From assembly GCA_030263295.1 (NCBI GenBank), contig SZOS01000002.1, positions 62,001 to 126,000 on the forward strand: a stretch of 64,000 nt of DNA, in the 5' to 3' direction. The position numbers were made by a program, and so were the translations under genes. Positions within the stretch are counted from its first letter, which is position 1. Each line of letters begins with the position of its first letter. Below, in pieces: positions 45,769 through 53,912 of the stretch. The notes under the pieces are model-generated. The model was not told where the DNA came from, did no database searches, and saw only the letters and a program-made list of their open reading frames with translations. The DNA comes from Dokdonella_A sp014338185. Its GTDB lineage: Bacteria; Pseudomonadota; Gammaproteobacteria; Xanthomonadales; Rhodanobacteraceae.

Positions 45769-47169
45769 GTGGGACTGGAAGAAATTCGCTTCAATGCAGC
45801 GGTCGTGCGCGCGTTCGTGATGTTCTCGCGTGTGGCGGGCTGGCTGGTGCTGGCGCTGGGGCTGCTCACGCTGCTGGCGTGGCTGACCGGCGTGGACGTG
45901 CTGCGCCTTCTGGCTGGCGCGACTGCCGGCATGCGCTTCGGCGCGGCGTGCGCCGCCGTGCTCGCTGCCGGAGCCTTGCTGCTCGCGCCTCGAGCGCGCA
46001 GTCTCAGCCTCGCCTTGTCCGTGCTGCTGCTGGCCTACGCCGGCTTCGAGTCCATTCATTACCTGGGCGGCGGCCACGAGCCATTCGTGCGTTGGCTGGA
46101 ACGGTGGCTGGCGGTCGAGGCGCAGGGAACGCCGCTGCACATGACCGAAGTGGCCACGGTCGGTTTCGCGCTGATTGGCGTGCTCGGCGTGTGCGTGGCG
46201 TCGCGGCGCGCGCTGTGGCTGGGCGAAGCGTGCGCGCTGGTGGTGATCGCGATCGGCACCGCCTCGGCGGCGTCCTACGGCATGGTGCTGGCCGGTGGCA
46301 GCGCCGACCTGCTCAACCGGCTGCCGCTGGCTACGGCGCTGGCGCTGTTGTTGCTGGCGCTCGCATGGATGTCGTCGGTGCCCACGCGCGGGCTCACCCG
46401 CATCGCCGTGGCCGACAGTCTCGGCGGCGCGTTCGCGCGTCGCCTGATCCTGCCATCGCTGCTGCTGCCGGTGCTGCTCACCTTCGTGTTCGAGTTGATG
46501 CAGTCGCGTTGGCAGATCGCCGAGTCGCTCACGCTGCCGCTGGCGACGATGGCCACCGGTGGCGCGGTGGCGACGATGATCGTGTGGGTCGCCTTCCTCA
46601 TGGACCGCAGCGAGCGCCAGCGTCGCACCGTGCTCGCCCTGCGCGAGGATGCGCACACCGACGCGCTCACCGGGGTGGTCAACCGGCGCGGCTTCGACCA
46701 GCGCCTGGCCGCGCTGCTGCACGAGCACGAAGGGCTGGCCACGCTGGGCGTGCTCATGCTCGACCTCGACCGCTTCAAGAGTTTCAACGACAGCTTCGGC
46801 CACCAGGCCGGCGACGAAGTGCTGCGCGAGACGGGACGCCTGCTGCGCGCCGAGGTGAGGCCACGCGACGTGGTCGCGCGCTATGGTGGCGAGGAGTTCG
46901 TGGTCGTGCTGCCCGACTCCGACCGTGAGCGCGCGGCCCGGGTCGGCGAGCGCATCCTCGCGGCGTTCCGTCGCCACGCCTGGCCGCTGCGTCCGGTCAC
47001 CGTGAGCATCGGCGCCACCATCGCCCTCGCGGGCGAGGACCCGGCCGCGGTGTTGCGCCGTGCCGACGAGGCGTTGTACTGCAGCAAGCAACAGGGTCGC
47101 GACCGGCTCAGCTTCGATGGCGGCCCGTGTCAGGGGCTGCTGGCCAGCGGTCCGGTCATGTTGCCCTGA
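45769..47169 (+). CDS. Multi-span membrane diguanylate cyclase
   Basis: This 466-residue protein has about eight transmembrane helices in the first 290 residues, an MASE-like sensor region. A C-terminal GGDEF domain carries DALTGVVNRRGFDQRL, MLDLDRFKSFNDSFGHQ and intact RYGGEEFVVVLPDSDRE. The ribosome binding site GGAGG at 45759-45763 gives proper spacing to GTG 45769, and the GTG at 45766 is too close to it. Its 3' end overlaps the convergent cupin-hemerythrin gene by 40 bases. Confidence 0.85.
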   Translation: MGLEEIRFNAAVVRAFVMFSRVAGWLVLALGLLTLLAWLTGVDVLRLLAGATAGMRFGAACAAVLAAGALLLAPRARSLSLALSVLLLAYAGFESIHYLGGGHEPFVRWLERWLAVEAQGTPLHMTEVATVGFALIGVLGVCVASRRALWLGEACALVVIAIGTASAASYGMVLAGGSADLLNRLPLATALALLLLALAWMSSVPTRGLTRIAVADSLGGAFARRLILPSLLLPVLLTFVFELMQSRWQIAESLTLPLATMATGGAVATMIVWVAFLMDRSERQRRTVLALREDAHTDALTGVVNRRGFDQRLAALLHEHEGLATLGVLMLDLDRFKSFNDSFGHQAGDEVLRETGRLLRAEVRPRDVVARYGGEEFVVVLPDSDRERAARVGERILAAFRRHAWPLRPVTVSIGATIALAGEDPAAVLRRADEALYCSKQQGRDRLSFDGGPCQGLLASGPVMLP

Positions 47170-48146
47170 GCGCACGCGGCGGCATTGCTTGCGGCAGTAT
47201 CGGTGACCAGGCCCAGGCCCATCACCTCGACCGCCAGCCTGGCCTGTTCGGCTTGCGTGCGCGCGAGGATGTCGGGGTAGACGAGCTGCTCCTCCTTCTC
47301 GTCATGACCATCGAGCAGCAGCAGGAAGCGGCGTCGCGTGGCCGCATCGTCCAGGCGTGCGAGATCGCGTCGCAGGTGTCCGTGCTCGTTGCACAGGCCA
47401 CGCACCCAGCCCTCGCGCCCGCCCGCGGCGAGATAGGGTGGAAACAGCAACCGTTCCTCGATGAACAGATGACGCGCCAGCACGTTGCGCAGCCAGCGCA
47501 TGCGCTGCGTGTCGCCGTGCAGTGCGCCGGCGAGCGCGGCCTCGATCACCGCGTGGTCGCGCCCGAGGTATTCGAGCAGGCCGATCGGCTGCGCGGCGCA
47601 CACGAGCAGCGCCACATGCTCGTGCGCAGTGCGCTCCAGCGGGTGCCAGGCCAGCGTACCCGCACCGGCCTCGATCGCCGCGCCGACTTGGGCGGTGGGA
47701 TCGAACGGCGTGCGCAGCAGGCAGTGGCTGCCGCGCGCGAGCGTGCGCAGCAGGTGCTCCAGTGTCGGGCCATCGGCCGCCGTGAGGCAGGTCGCATCGT
47801 CGAGCAGGGCCGCGCGCAGCGGCTGCGGCGCGGCGGCGGCGGTGGCGTCGTCGGCATGGATCTCCAGCACGAATGCCGCATCGGCGTTGCCGCCGTCCAC
47901 GCGCCAGCGCGTGCCCGGCGCGATCCAGCGCGTGCTGCCGGCGCCGAGTTCGAGCGCGGCGATGCCATCCTCACCCAGCCACTGGATGTCGAGCCGGCCG
48001 CGCGTCACCTGCAGGCATTCCCAGCGATTGGCGCGCGGCGCATGCCAGTGGCGCAGGCGCTCGGGCAGGGCCGTGAGTTCGTACTCGCGCGAACGCCCGA
48101 GCCGGCGCATGTGTGGTGAAGGTGGGTGGGTGTGGCCGAGCGTCAT
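47130..48146 (-). CDS. Cupin (DUF1971-like)-hemerythrin fusion protein
   Basis: The 338-residue protein combines two domains. Residues 15-110 resemble the DUF1971/TehB N-terminal cupin (LPERLRHWHAPRANRWECLQV and GRLDIQWLGEDG). Residues 200-300 are a hemerythrin-type four-helix bundle with the diiron ligands HLFIEERLLFPPY, HGHLRRDLA and LDGHDEKEEQLVYPDI. Hemerythrin domains sense or carry O2 or NO; the cupin half may bind a metal or small ligand. The ATG at 48146 begins MTLGHTHPPSP. The C-terminus overlaps the convergent diguanylate cyclase gene by 40 bases. Confidence 0.78.
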   Translation of the reverse strand: MTLGHTHPPSPHMRRLGRSREYELTALPERLRHWHAPRANRWECLQVTRGRLDIQWLGEDGIAALELGAGSTRWIAPGTRWRVDGGNADAAFVLEIHADDATAAAAPQPLRAALLDDATCLTAADGPTLEHLLRTLARGSHCLLRTPFDPTAQVGAAIEAGAGTLAWHPLERTAHEHVALLVCAAQPIGLLEYLGRDHAVIEAALAGALHGDTQRMRWLRNVLARHLFIEERLLFPPYLAAGGREGWVRGLCNEHGHLRRDLARLDDAATRRRFLLLLDGHDEKEEQLVYPDILARTQAEQARLAVEVMGLGLVTDTAASNAAACAQGNMTGPLASSP

Positions 48147-48320
48147 GCACCGAGTGTGGGGGAGTCGTACCGCGCGCCACAAGTCGCGCCGAGCGGGCAC
48201 GGCCCGGCGCGCCGACCGGACAGCGCTGCGCCACCCGCGCGATTGCGCGCAAGCGCCCCCGATCGTGATCGCGCGAGGCCGCTGCGCGCTGGCGCGAGTG
48301 GGTGCCTGCGCGGGTGGGTG

Positions 48321-48338
48321 GCCGGCCCTCCGGCCGGC
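48321..48338. terminator. Possible terminator hairpin downstream of the Cys/Met lyase gene
   Basis: GCCGGCC-CTCC-GGCCGGC forms a 7-base GC stem with a 4-base loop, 13 bases past the stop codon of the minus-strand lyase gene. It lacks a T-tract. Confidence 0.35.
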
Positions 48339-48351
48339 ACCGCACCGGTGC

Positions 48352-49536
48352 TCAGTCGGCTTGCGCGTGCGCGAGGCCGGTCAAGGCCTGCGCGAGGTCC
48401 TGCCACAGGTCCTCGACGTGCTCGATGCCGACCGACAGGCGCAGCAGGCCCGGGGTGATGCCGCTGGCCGCGCGCGTGGCCGCGTCCAGTACGCGGTGGG
48501 TGAGGCCGGCGGGATGCTGGATCAGCGTGTCGACCGAGCCCAGGCTCACCGCCGGCGTCATGAGCTTCACCCGCGCCATGACCGCAGCCGCATCGGCATG
48601 GCCGCCATGCAGCTCGAACGAAAGCAGCGCGCCTGGACCACTCATTTGGCTGCCCAGCAGGTGCGCGTTGGCGCTGCCGGGCAGGCCCGGGTAGTACACC
48701 TTCGCGACCGCGGGATGCGCGGCCAGCCGTTGCGCGATGAGCTGCGCATTGGCCTGCGCGCGCTCGACCCGCAGCGCGAGCGTGGGCAGGCCGCGGTGCA
48801 GCAGCCAGGCGGCCAGCGGGTGCAGCAGCGCGCCGGTGGCCGCGCGCACGCTGCGCAGCGCGCCCGCATGCGCCTCGTCGCAGCACACCACGCCCGCGAT
48901 CACGTCGCCATGGCCGCCGAGGAACTTGGTGGCACTGTGCAGCACCCAGGTGGCGCCACACTCGGCCGGGCGCTGCAGCACCGGCGTGGCGAAGGTCGAA
49001 TCGACCAGCACCGGCACCGTGCCGGCCGCGGCCACCACCGCACGGATGTCGACGAGGTTGAGGGTCGGGTTGGACGGGGTCTCGATGACCACCAGCACGG
49101 TGTCGGCGCGGCGGCGCGCGGCGATTTCGCCGGCTTCGACGAACTCGGCCTCGAGCCCGCACAGCCCACTCGCGAGCAGGTGGTCGGAGGTGCCGTACAG
49201 CGGCCGCACGACCAGTACGTGGCGGCCGTGCTGGCTGCGCTCGAGCAGCACCGCGGTGAGCGCGGCCATGCCCGAGGCGAAGGCCACGCAGGCCTGGGTG
49301 CCCTCGAGGCTGGCGATGGCCTGCTCCACGCGCGCCACGGTCGGGTTGTGCAGGCGCGCATAGATCGGATTGTCGGCATGCGCCGCGCCTGCGACCAGCG
49401 CATCGAAGCTCGCGGTGCCGGTGGCGAGGTCGCGCACCGGGTAGGTGGTCGACAGGTCCAGCGGCGGGGCGTGCACGCACAGCGCGCCGAAGTCGTCGCG
49501 ACCGGCATGGACGGTCGTGGTGTGCAGGTGGCTCAT
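48352..49536 (-). CDS. Cys/Met metabolism PLP-dependent enzyme (gamma-lyase or synthase type)
   Basis: The 394-residue enzyme of the trans-sulfuration family binds PLP through Lys in HSATKFLGGHGD. It carries YARLHNPTVARVEQAIASLEG, ASGMAALTAVLLE and ETPSNPTLNLVDI. In methionine gamma-lyase a catalytic Cys follows the LYG motif, but here the motif is RPLYGTSDHLL with Thr, so classical methionine gamma-lyase is not certain and cystathionine gamma-lyase or synthase activity is possible. Divergent transcription from an AsnC/Lrp regulator is a common arrangement for methionine or cysteine catabolic genes and suggests induction by the substrate. Confidence 0.85.
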   Translation of the reverse strand: MSHLHTTTVHAGRDDFGALCVHAPPLDLSTTYPVRDLATGTASFDALVAGAAHADNPIYARLHNPTVARVEQAIASLEGTQACVAFASGMAALTAVLLERSQHGRHVLVVRPLYGTSDHLLASGLCGLEAEFVEAGEIAARRRADTVLVVIETPSNPTLNLVDIRAVVAAAGTVPVLVDSTFATPVLQRPAECGATWVLHSATKFLGGHGDVIAGVVCCDEAHAGALRSVRAATGALLHPLAAWLLHRGLPTLALRVERAQANAQLIAQRLAAHPAVAKVYYPGLPGSANAHLLGSQMSGPGALLSFELHGGHADAAAVMARVKLMTPAVSLGSVDTLIQHPAGLTHRVLDAATRAASGITPGLLRLSVGIEHVEDLWQDLAQALTGLAHAQAD

Positions 49537-49578
49537 GGCGCCCTCCGTAACGACGATATGGCACCATTGTGGAACATG

Positions 49579-49605
49579 GTTCGGTCAGCGTGCGTGTGGC
49601 CGAAC
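49579..49605. promoter_or_regulatory. Inverted repeat in the lyase/AsnC divergent promoter region
   Basis: GTTCGG and CCGAAC form inverted arms separated by 15 bases in the 96-base divergent region. They could be part of the binding site of the AsnC/Lrp regulator encoded alongside. The arms are short. Confidence 0.3.
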
Positions 49606-49632
49606 GATATTTCGCCATCAAGGCCATGCGCC

Positions 49633-50106
49633 ATGCTCGATCGAACCGACTACGACCTGCTGCGGCTGTTGCGGAAGAATGCTCGGCTGCCCAACAAGGA
49701 CCTGGCCGAAAAGGTCGGCATCGCGCCGTCGACCGCGCTCGAGCGCATTCGCCGCATGCGCGAGTCGCGCGTGTTGCTGGGCTACCACGCCGAGATCGCA
49801 CCGCAGGCGCTGGGCGTGGCGCTGCAGGCGATGGTGTCGGTGCGGCTGGCACGGCATTCGCGCGCGCTCGTCGACGGCTTCCACCAGCACCTGCTGAGCC
49901 TGCCCGAAGTGCTGGCCTGCTATCACGTGGCCGGCGCCGACGATTTCCTCGTGCACGTGGGCGTGCGTGACAGCGAACACCTGCGCAGCTTCACGCTTGC
50001 GGCGTTCACCGAGCGCGAGGAAGTTGCGCACATCGAGACGCGCCTGATCTTCGAATTCCGTCGCAACGTCGAACTGCCGGCGCAGGCGCCACTGCCGGTG
50101 GCGTAG
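49633..50106 (+). CDS. AsnC/Lrp-family transcriptional regulator
   Basis: The 157-residue protein has an N-terminal helix-turn-helix (LDRTDYDLLRLLRKNARLPN, then LAEKVGIAPSTALERIRRM) and a C-terminal ligand-binding RAM domain (ALQAMVSVRLARHSR and LACYHVAGADDFLVHVGV). Such proteins respond to amino acids and oligomerise. It is divergent from the Cys/Met lyase gene and probably controls it. The ATG at 49633 begins the family-typical MLDRTD. Confidence 0.92.
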   Translation: MLDRTDYDLLRLLRKNARLPNKDLAEKVGIAPSTALERIRRMRESRVLLGYHAEIAPQALGVALQAMVSVRLARHSRALVDGFHQHLLSLPEVLACYHVAGADDFLVHVGVRDSEHLRSFTLAAFTEREEVAHIETRLIFEFRRNVELPAQAPLPVA

Positions 50107-50158
50107 GTGCGCCTGCGCGGTCGCGGGCGCCGTGCGGCCGCGGCCGCGCCGCGCACGG

Positions 50159-51532
50159 TCAAGCCAGCGGTTCGAAACGCGCAGTGAAGTGGCGCAGCTG
50201 GCGCGGCTCGGCCACGATGCGGTAGCCGCGCAGGTCAGCGGCCTTCGCCGCGACCTGCTGGCACACCTCGATCACGTAGTCGATGTGGCTTTGGGTGTAG
50301 GTGCGGCGCGGGATCGCCAGGCGCACGAGATCGAGTGCGGCCGCGTGTTCGCTGCCGTCACTGTGGCGGCCGAACATGACCGTGCCGATCTCGCAGCCGC
50401 GCACGCCACCGGCCTCGTACAGCGCCACCGCGAGTGCCTGCCCCGGGTACTGCAGGGGCGCGATGTGCGGCAGCAGCGCGCGTGCGTCCAGGTACACCGC
50501 GTGGCCGCCGATCGGCTGCACCACCGGGATGCCCGAGCGCGCCAGCGCCTCGCCGAGGTAGGCGGTCGAGCGGATGCGGTAGCGCAGGTAGTCGTGGTCG
50601 ACCACTTCCTTGAGGCCCTGCGCCAGCGCTTCGAGGTCGCGCCCGGCGAGGCCGCCGTAGGTCGGGAAGCCTTCGGTGAGGATCAGCAGGTTGCGGCACT
50701 GCTCGGCCAGCGCGTCGTCGTTGAGCGCGAGCCAGCCGCCGATGTTGCCCATCGGATCCTTCTTCGCGCTCATCGTCATGCCGTCGGCGAGCGCGGCCAT
50801 GTCGCGCACGATGTCGGCCACCGCGCGGCCCTGCTGGCCCGGCTCGCGTTCGCGGATGAACCATGCGTTCTCGGCGAAGCGGCAGGCATCGAGGAACAGC
50901 GGCACGCCGTGCTTGCGGCATGTCGCGTGGGTCTCGCGCAGGTTGGCAAGGCTCACGGGTTGGCCGCCGCCGGAATTGTTGGTGATCGTGATGAACACCA
51001 CCGGCACGCGCCCCGCGTTGCGGCTGAGGAAGGCATCGAGCGCGGCAATGTCCATGTTGCCCTTGAACGGGTGCTGGCTGGCCGGGTCGCGCCCCTCGGC
51101 GATCACGAGGTCGACCGCCTCGGCGCCGCTGTATTCGATGTTCGCGCGGGTGGTATCGAAGTGGGTGTTGCTCGGGATCGTGCGGTCCTTGCCGCCGAGC
51201 ACCGTGAAGATGATCTTTTCCGCGGCGCGACCTTGGTGGGTCGGGATCACGTGCTTGAACGGAAACAGCGCCTGTACCGCGTCGCGGAAGATCTCGTACG
51301 ACGGGCTGCCCGCATAGGACTCGTCGCCATGCTGGATCGCCGCCCACTGGTCCCGGCTCATCGCGCCGGTGCCCGAGTCGGTGAGCAGGTCGATCATCAC
51401 GTCGTCGGAATGCAGGCCGAACAGGTTGTAGCCGGCCGCCGCGATCGCGGCGCGGCGCTGCTCGCGCGTGGTCATGCGCAGCGGTGCCACCGACTGGATG
51501 CGGAAGGGTTCGATGATGGTGCGAAATTCCAC
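50159..51532 (-). CDS. tnaA: Tryptophanase (beta-eliminating lyase)
   Basis: This 457-residue PLP enzyme cleaves L-tryptophan to indole, pyruvate and ammonia. Signatures are IDLLTDSGTGAMS, PTHQGRAAEKI, SLANLRETHATC, the PLP site MTMSAKKDPMGNIGG and PTYGGLAGRDLEAL. Tyrosine phenol-lyase has Arg at the EIG-type position and Phe before FTA; here the residues are Ile in GCEIGTVMFG and His in LRHFTARF, both as in tryptophanase. The GTG start at 51532 has GGGAG 7 bases upstream and gives the family N-terminus EPFRIQSV. No TnaC leader or TnaB permease is visible. Confidence 0.88.
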   Translation of the reverse strand: MEFRTIIEPFRIQSVAPLRMTTREQRRAAIAAAGYNLFGLHSDDVMIDLLTDSGTGAMSRDQWAAIQHGDESYAGSPSYEIFRDAVQALFPFKHVIPTHQGRAAEKIIFTVLGGKDRTIPSNTHFDTTRANIEYSGAEAVDLVIAEGRDPASQHPFKGNMDIAALDAFLSRNAGRVPVVFITITNNSGGGQPVSLANLRETHATCRKHGVPLFLDACRFAENAWFIREREPGQQGRAVADIVRDMAALADGMTMSAKKDPMGNIGGWLALNDDALAEQCRNLLILTEGFPTYGGLAGRDLEALAQGLKEVVDHDYLRYRIRSTAYLGEALARSGIPVVQPIGGHAVYLDARALLPHIAPLQYPGQALAVALYEAGGVRGCEIGTVMFGRHSDGSEHAAALDLVRLAIPRRTYTQSHIDYVIEVCQQVAAKAADLRGYRIVAEPRQLRHFTARFEPLA

Positions 51533-51740
51533 GAGCGATCTCCCAGGCAGCGGCCATGCTGCAAACCTTGCGACTGTAGCACGCGGCCTGCGCGCGCCGA
51601 CGCGGTTGCCGCCGCGTGATCCGCGCGTACGCGATGGCTCAGGTCCGGCCGTGCCGGATGGCTGGCTGCGCGAGGCGGCCGCAGCCGGCCGTGGGGCCGG
51701 GCCGGTGCGACCCCACACCCACCTGGACGCCGGAAGCGGC

Positions 51741-53771
51741 TTACCAGATCTTCACCTGTTGCTCGCCGCTGCGCACCATCGGATCGCCGGCCTTGCAGGC
51801 GAAGGCGCGCGCGAAGGCCGCCATGTTGGAAGGGGCGCCGATCGCGCGGAACCTGGCCGGTGCGTGCGGGTCGGTGTTGAGCAGCACGAGCTGGGCCTTG
51901 TCGCGGATGTTACCGCGCCACACCCGCGCCCAGTTGAGGAAGAAGCGCTGGTCGCGGCCGAGGCCGTCGATCATCGGGTCGGGTTGCCCGGCGGTGGCGG
52001 CCTGCAGCGCATCGTAGGCAAACGCAAGGCCGCCCAGGTCGCCGATGTTCTCGCCCAGCGTGAGCTTGCCGTTGACGTGCTGGTCGGGGTGGTCGGCCAG
52101 CGGCACGTAGGCATCGAACTGGGCGACGAGGCGCGCGCTGCGTTCGTCGAAACGGTCGCGGTCCTGCTGGGTCCACCAGTTGACATTGTTGCCGGCGCCG
52201 TCGAACTGGCTGCCCTTGTCATCGAAGCCGTGGCCCGACTCATGCCCGATCACGGCGCCGATGCCGCCATAGTTGATCGCATCGTCGCCGTCGGCGTAGA
52301 AGAACGGCGGCTGCAGGATCGCGGCCGGAAAGTTGATCGTGTTGGTGGCCGCGCTGTAGTAGGCGTTGACCGTCTGCGGCGTCATGAACCACTCGTAGCG
52401 GTCGGTGGGCTTGCCGATCTTGTCGAGCTGGTAGCGGTAATTGAATGCCGCTGCCGCACGCAGGTTGGCGTAGTAGTCGCTGGGCACGATCTTGAGTCCG
52501 TCCCAGGTGCGCCAGGTGTCGGGATAGCCGATCTTGGGCAGGAACGTCGACCACTTGGCCAAGGCCTTCTCGCGCGTGGGTTGGCTCATCCAGTCGAGCC
52601 GTTCCAGTCGCGCCTTCATCGCGTTGTTGACGTTGTCGACCAGTTGCTGCGCGCGTGCCTTGGCCGCGGGCGGGAAGTAGTCCTTCACGTACAGCTCGCC
52701 CAGTGCCATGCCCATGCCGGCATTGACCGCGTCGAGCACGCGCTTCCAGCGGGCGCGCTGCTCGGGTTGGCCGTTGAGCGTGTGGTCGTGGAAGTCGAAG
52801 TGGGCCTGCTGGAACGGCTGCGACAGGAACGGCGCGGCATCGTCGATCGTGTGCGCGGTGAGGTAGTCGCGCCATTGCGTGGCCGGAACGTCGGCGAGCA
52901 TCGCGTCGAACTCGGCGAAGAACTTCGGCTGCGACAGCGACAAGCCGTCGCCCGGCGCCAGGTCCAGTGCCTTGAGAAAGGCGCCCCAGTCGAAGTGCGG
53001 CGTGAGCTTGTCGGCATCGGCCACGCTGACGAAGTGGTACTGGTTGGCCGGATCGCGCAGTTCGACGCGCGACAGCGAGGCCTTGGCCAGGCGCGTCTCG
53101 AAGGCGAGCACGTCCTGTGCCTTGCGCGCAGCGAGCGGGCGCTTGACGCCGGTGAGTTCGAACAGCCTGGCGAGATAGGCGACGTAGGCGGCACGGATGT
53201 CCTTGTGCTCGTCCTTGCTGTAGTAGTCGGGCGTGGGCAGGCCGAGCCCACCCTGGCGCGCGAACGCGATCTGGCGGCGCGCATCCTTGTAGTCGGCGCC
53301 GGGGCCGAAGTGGAAGCCGATGCCGTCGCCACGCGCAAAGGCCCGTCCGAGCCAGGCAGTGATGTCGCGCGTGTTGCGCAGCCGCGCGATCGCCGCCAGG
53401 TCGGGCTTGAGCGGAGCGTACCCGGCCTTGTCGATCGCCGCCTCATCCATGCCCGAGCGGTACAGCCAGCCGATCTTCTGCTCGATCGAGCCAGGCGCGG
53501 CCGCGTCGGCACCCCGCTCGGCCCGCTCCACCAGCGCGTGCTGGGCGGCGAGGCTCTTCTCACGCAGTTCATCGAACGCGCCCCAGCGGGTCTTGTCCGC
53601 CGGGATCGGATTGGCGGCGACCCACTTGCCGTTGACGTAGGCGTTGAAATCCACGCAGGGCGATACCGATCGGTCGAGATCGCCGACGTCGAACACCGGC
53701 GCCGCCGCGAGCGGGATGCTCACGGCCAGGGTGAGGACGGATACCAGCAGGCGCGGTGTGGGGAGTGGCAT
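51741..53771 (-). CDS. M13 zinc metallopeptidase, second tandem copy (PepO/neprilysin-like)
   Basis: The 676-residue secreted peptidase starts with a signal peptide (MPLPTPRLLVSVLTLAVSIPLAAAP). The M13 domain follows with SVSPCVDFNAYVNGKW near the start, the NAYYSAATNTINFPA loop, the zinc site VIGHESGHGFDDKG (HExxH) and the third ligand in GENIGDLGG. It ends GEQQVKIW; the neprilysin CxxW tail is thus replaced by a KIW ending. It is the downstream copy of a tandem pair with the gene 141 bases before it; both are presumably periplasmic or extracellular endopeptidases. Confidence 0.93.
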   Translation of the reverse strand: MPLPTPRLLVSVLTLAVSIPLAAAPVFDVGDLDRSVSPCVDFNAYVNGKWVAANPIPADKTRWGAFDELREKSLAAQHALVERAERGADAAAPGSIEQKIGWLYRSGMDEAAIDKAGYAPLKPDLAAIARLRNTRDITAWLGRAFARGDGIGFHFGPGADYKDARRQIAFARQGGLGLPTPDYYSKDEHKDIRAAYVAYLARLFELTGVKRPLAARKAQDVLAFETRLAKASLSRVELRDPANQYHFVSVADADKLTPHFDWGAFLKALDLAPGDGLSLSQPKFFAEFDAMLADVPATQWRDYLTAHTIDDAAPFLSQPFQQAHFDFHDHTLNGQPEQRARWKRVLDAVNAGMGMALGELYVKDYFPPAAKARAQQLVDNVNNAMKARLERLDWMSQPTREKALAKWSTFLPKIGYPDTWRTWDGLKIVPSDYYANLRAAAAFNYRYQLDKIGKPTDRYEWFMTPQTVNAYYSAATNTINFPAAILQPPFFYADGDDAINYGGIGAVIGHESGHGFDDKGSQFDGAGNNVNWWTQQDRDRFDERSARLVAQFDAYVPLADHPDQHVNGKLTLGENIGDLGGLAFAYDALQAATAGQPDPMIDGLGRDQRFFLNWARVWRGNIRDKAQLVLLNTDPHAPARFRAIGAPSNMAAFARAFACKAGDPMVRSGEQQVKIW

Positions 53772-53912
53772 GGCGGCAACCTCGTGCGTCGAATGACGAA
53801 ACCTTGAAGTGTCAGTGGGTGCGCGCGACCGGCGCGGGCGCCCGCGCAGGCCACGGCGCGCCCGCAGCGTGGCCGTGGTGCGGGTGCGGCCTGCGCCGGT
53901 GGCGAGCCTGCG

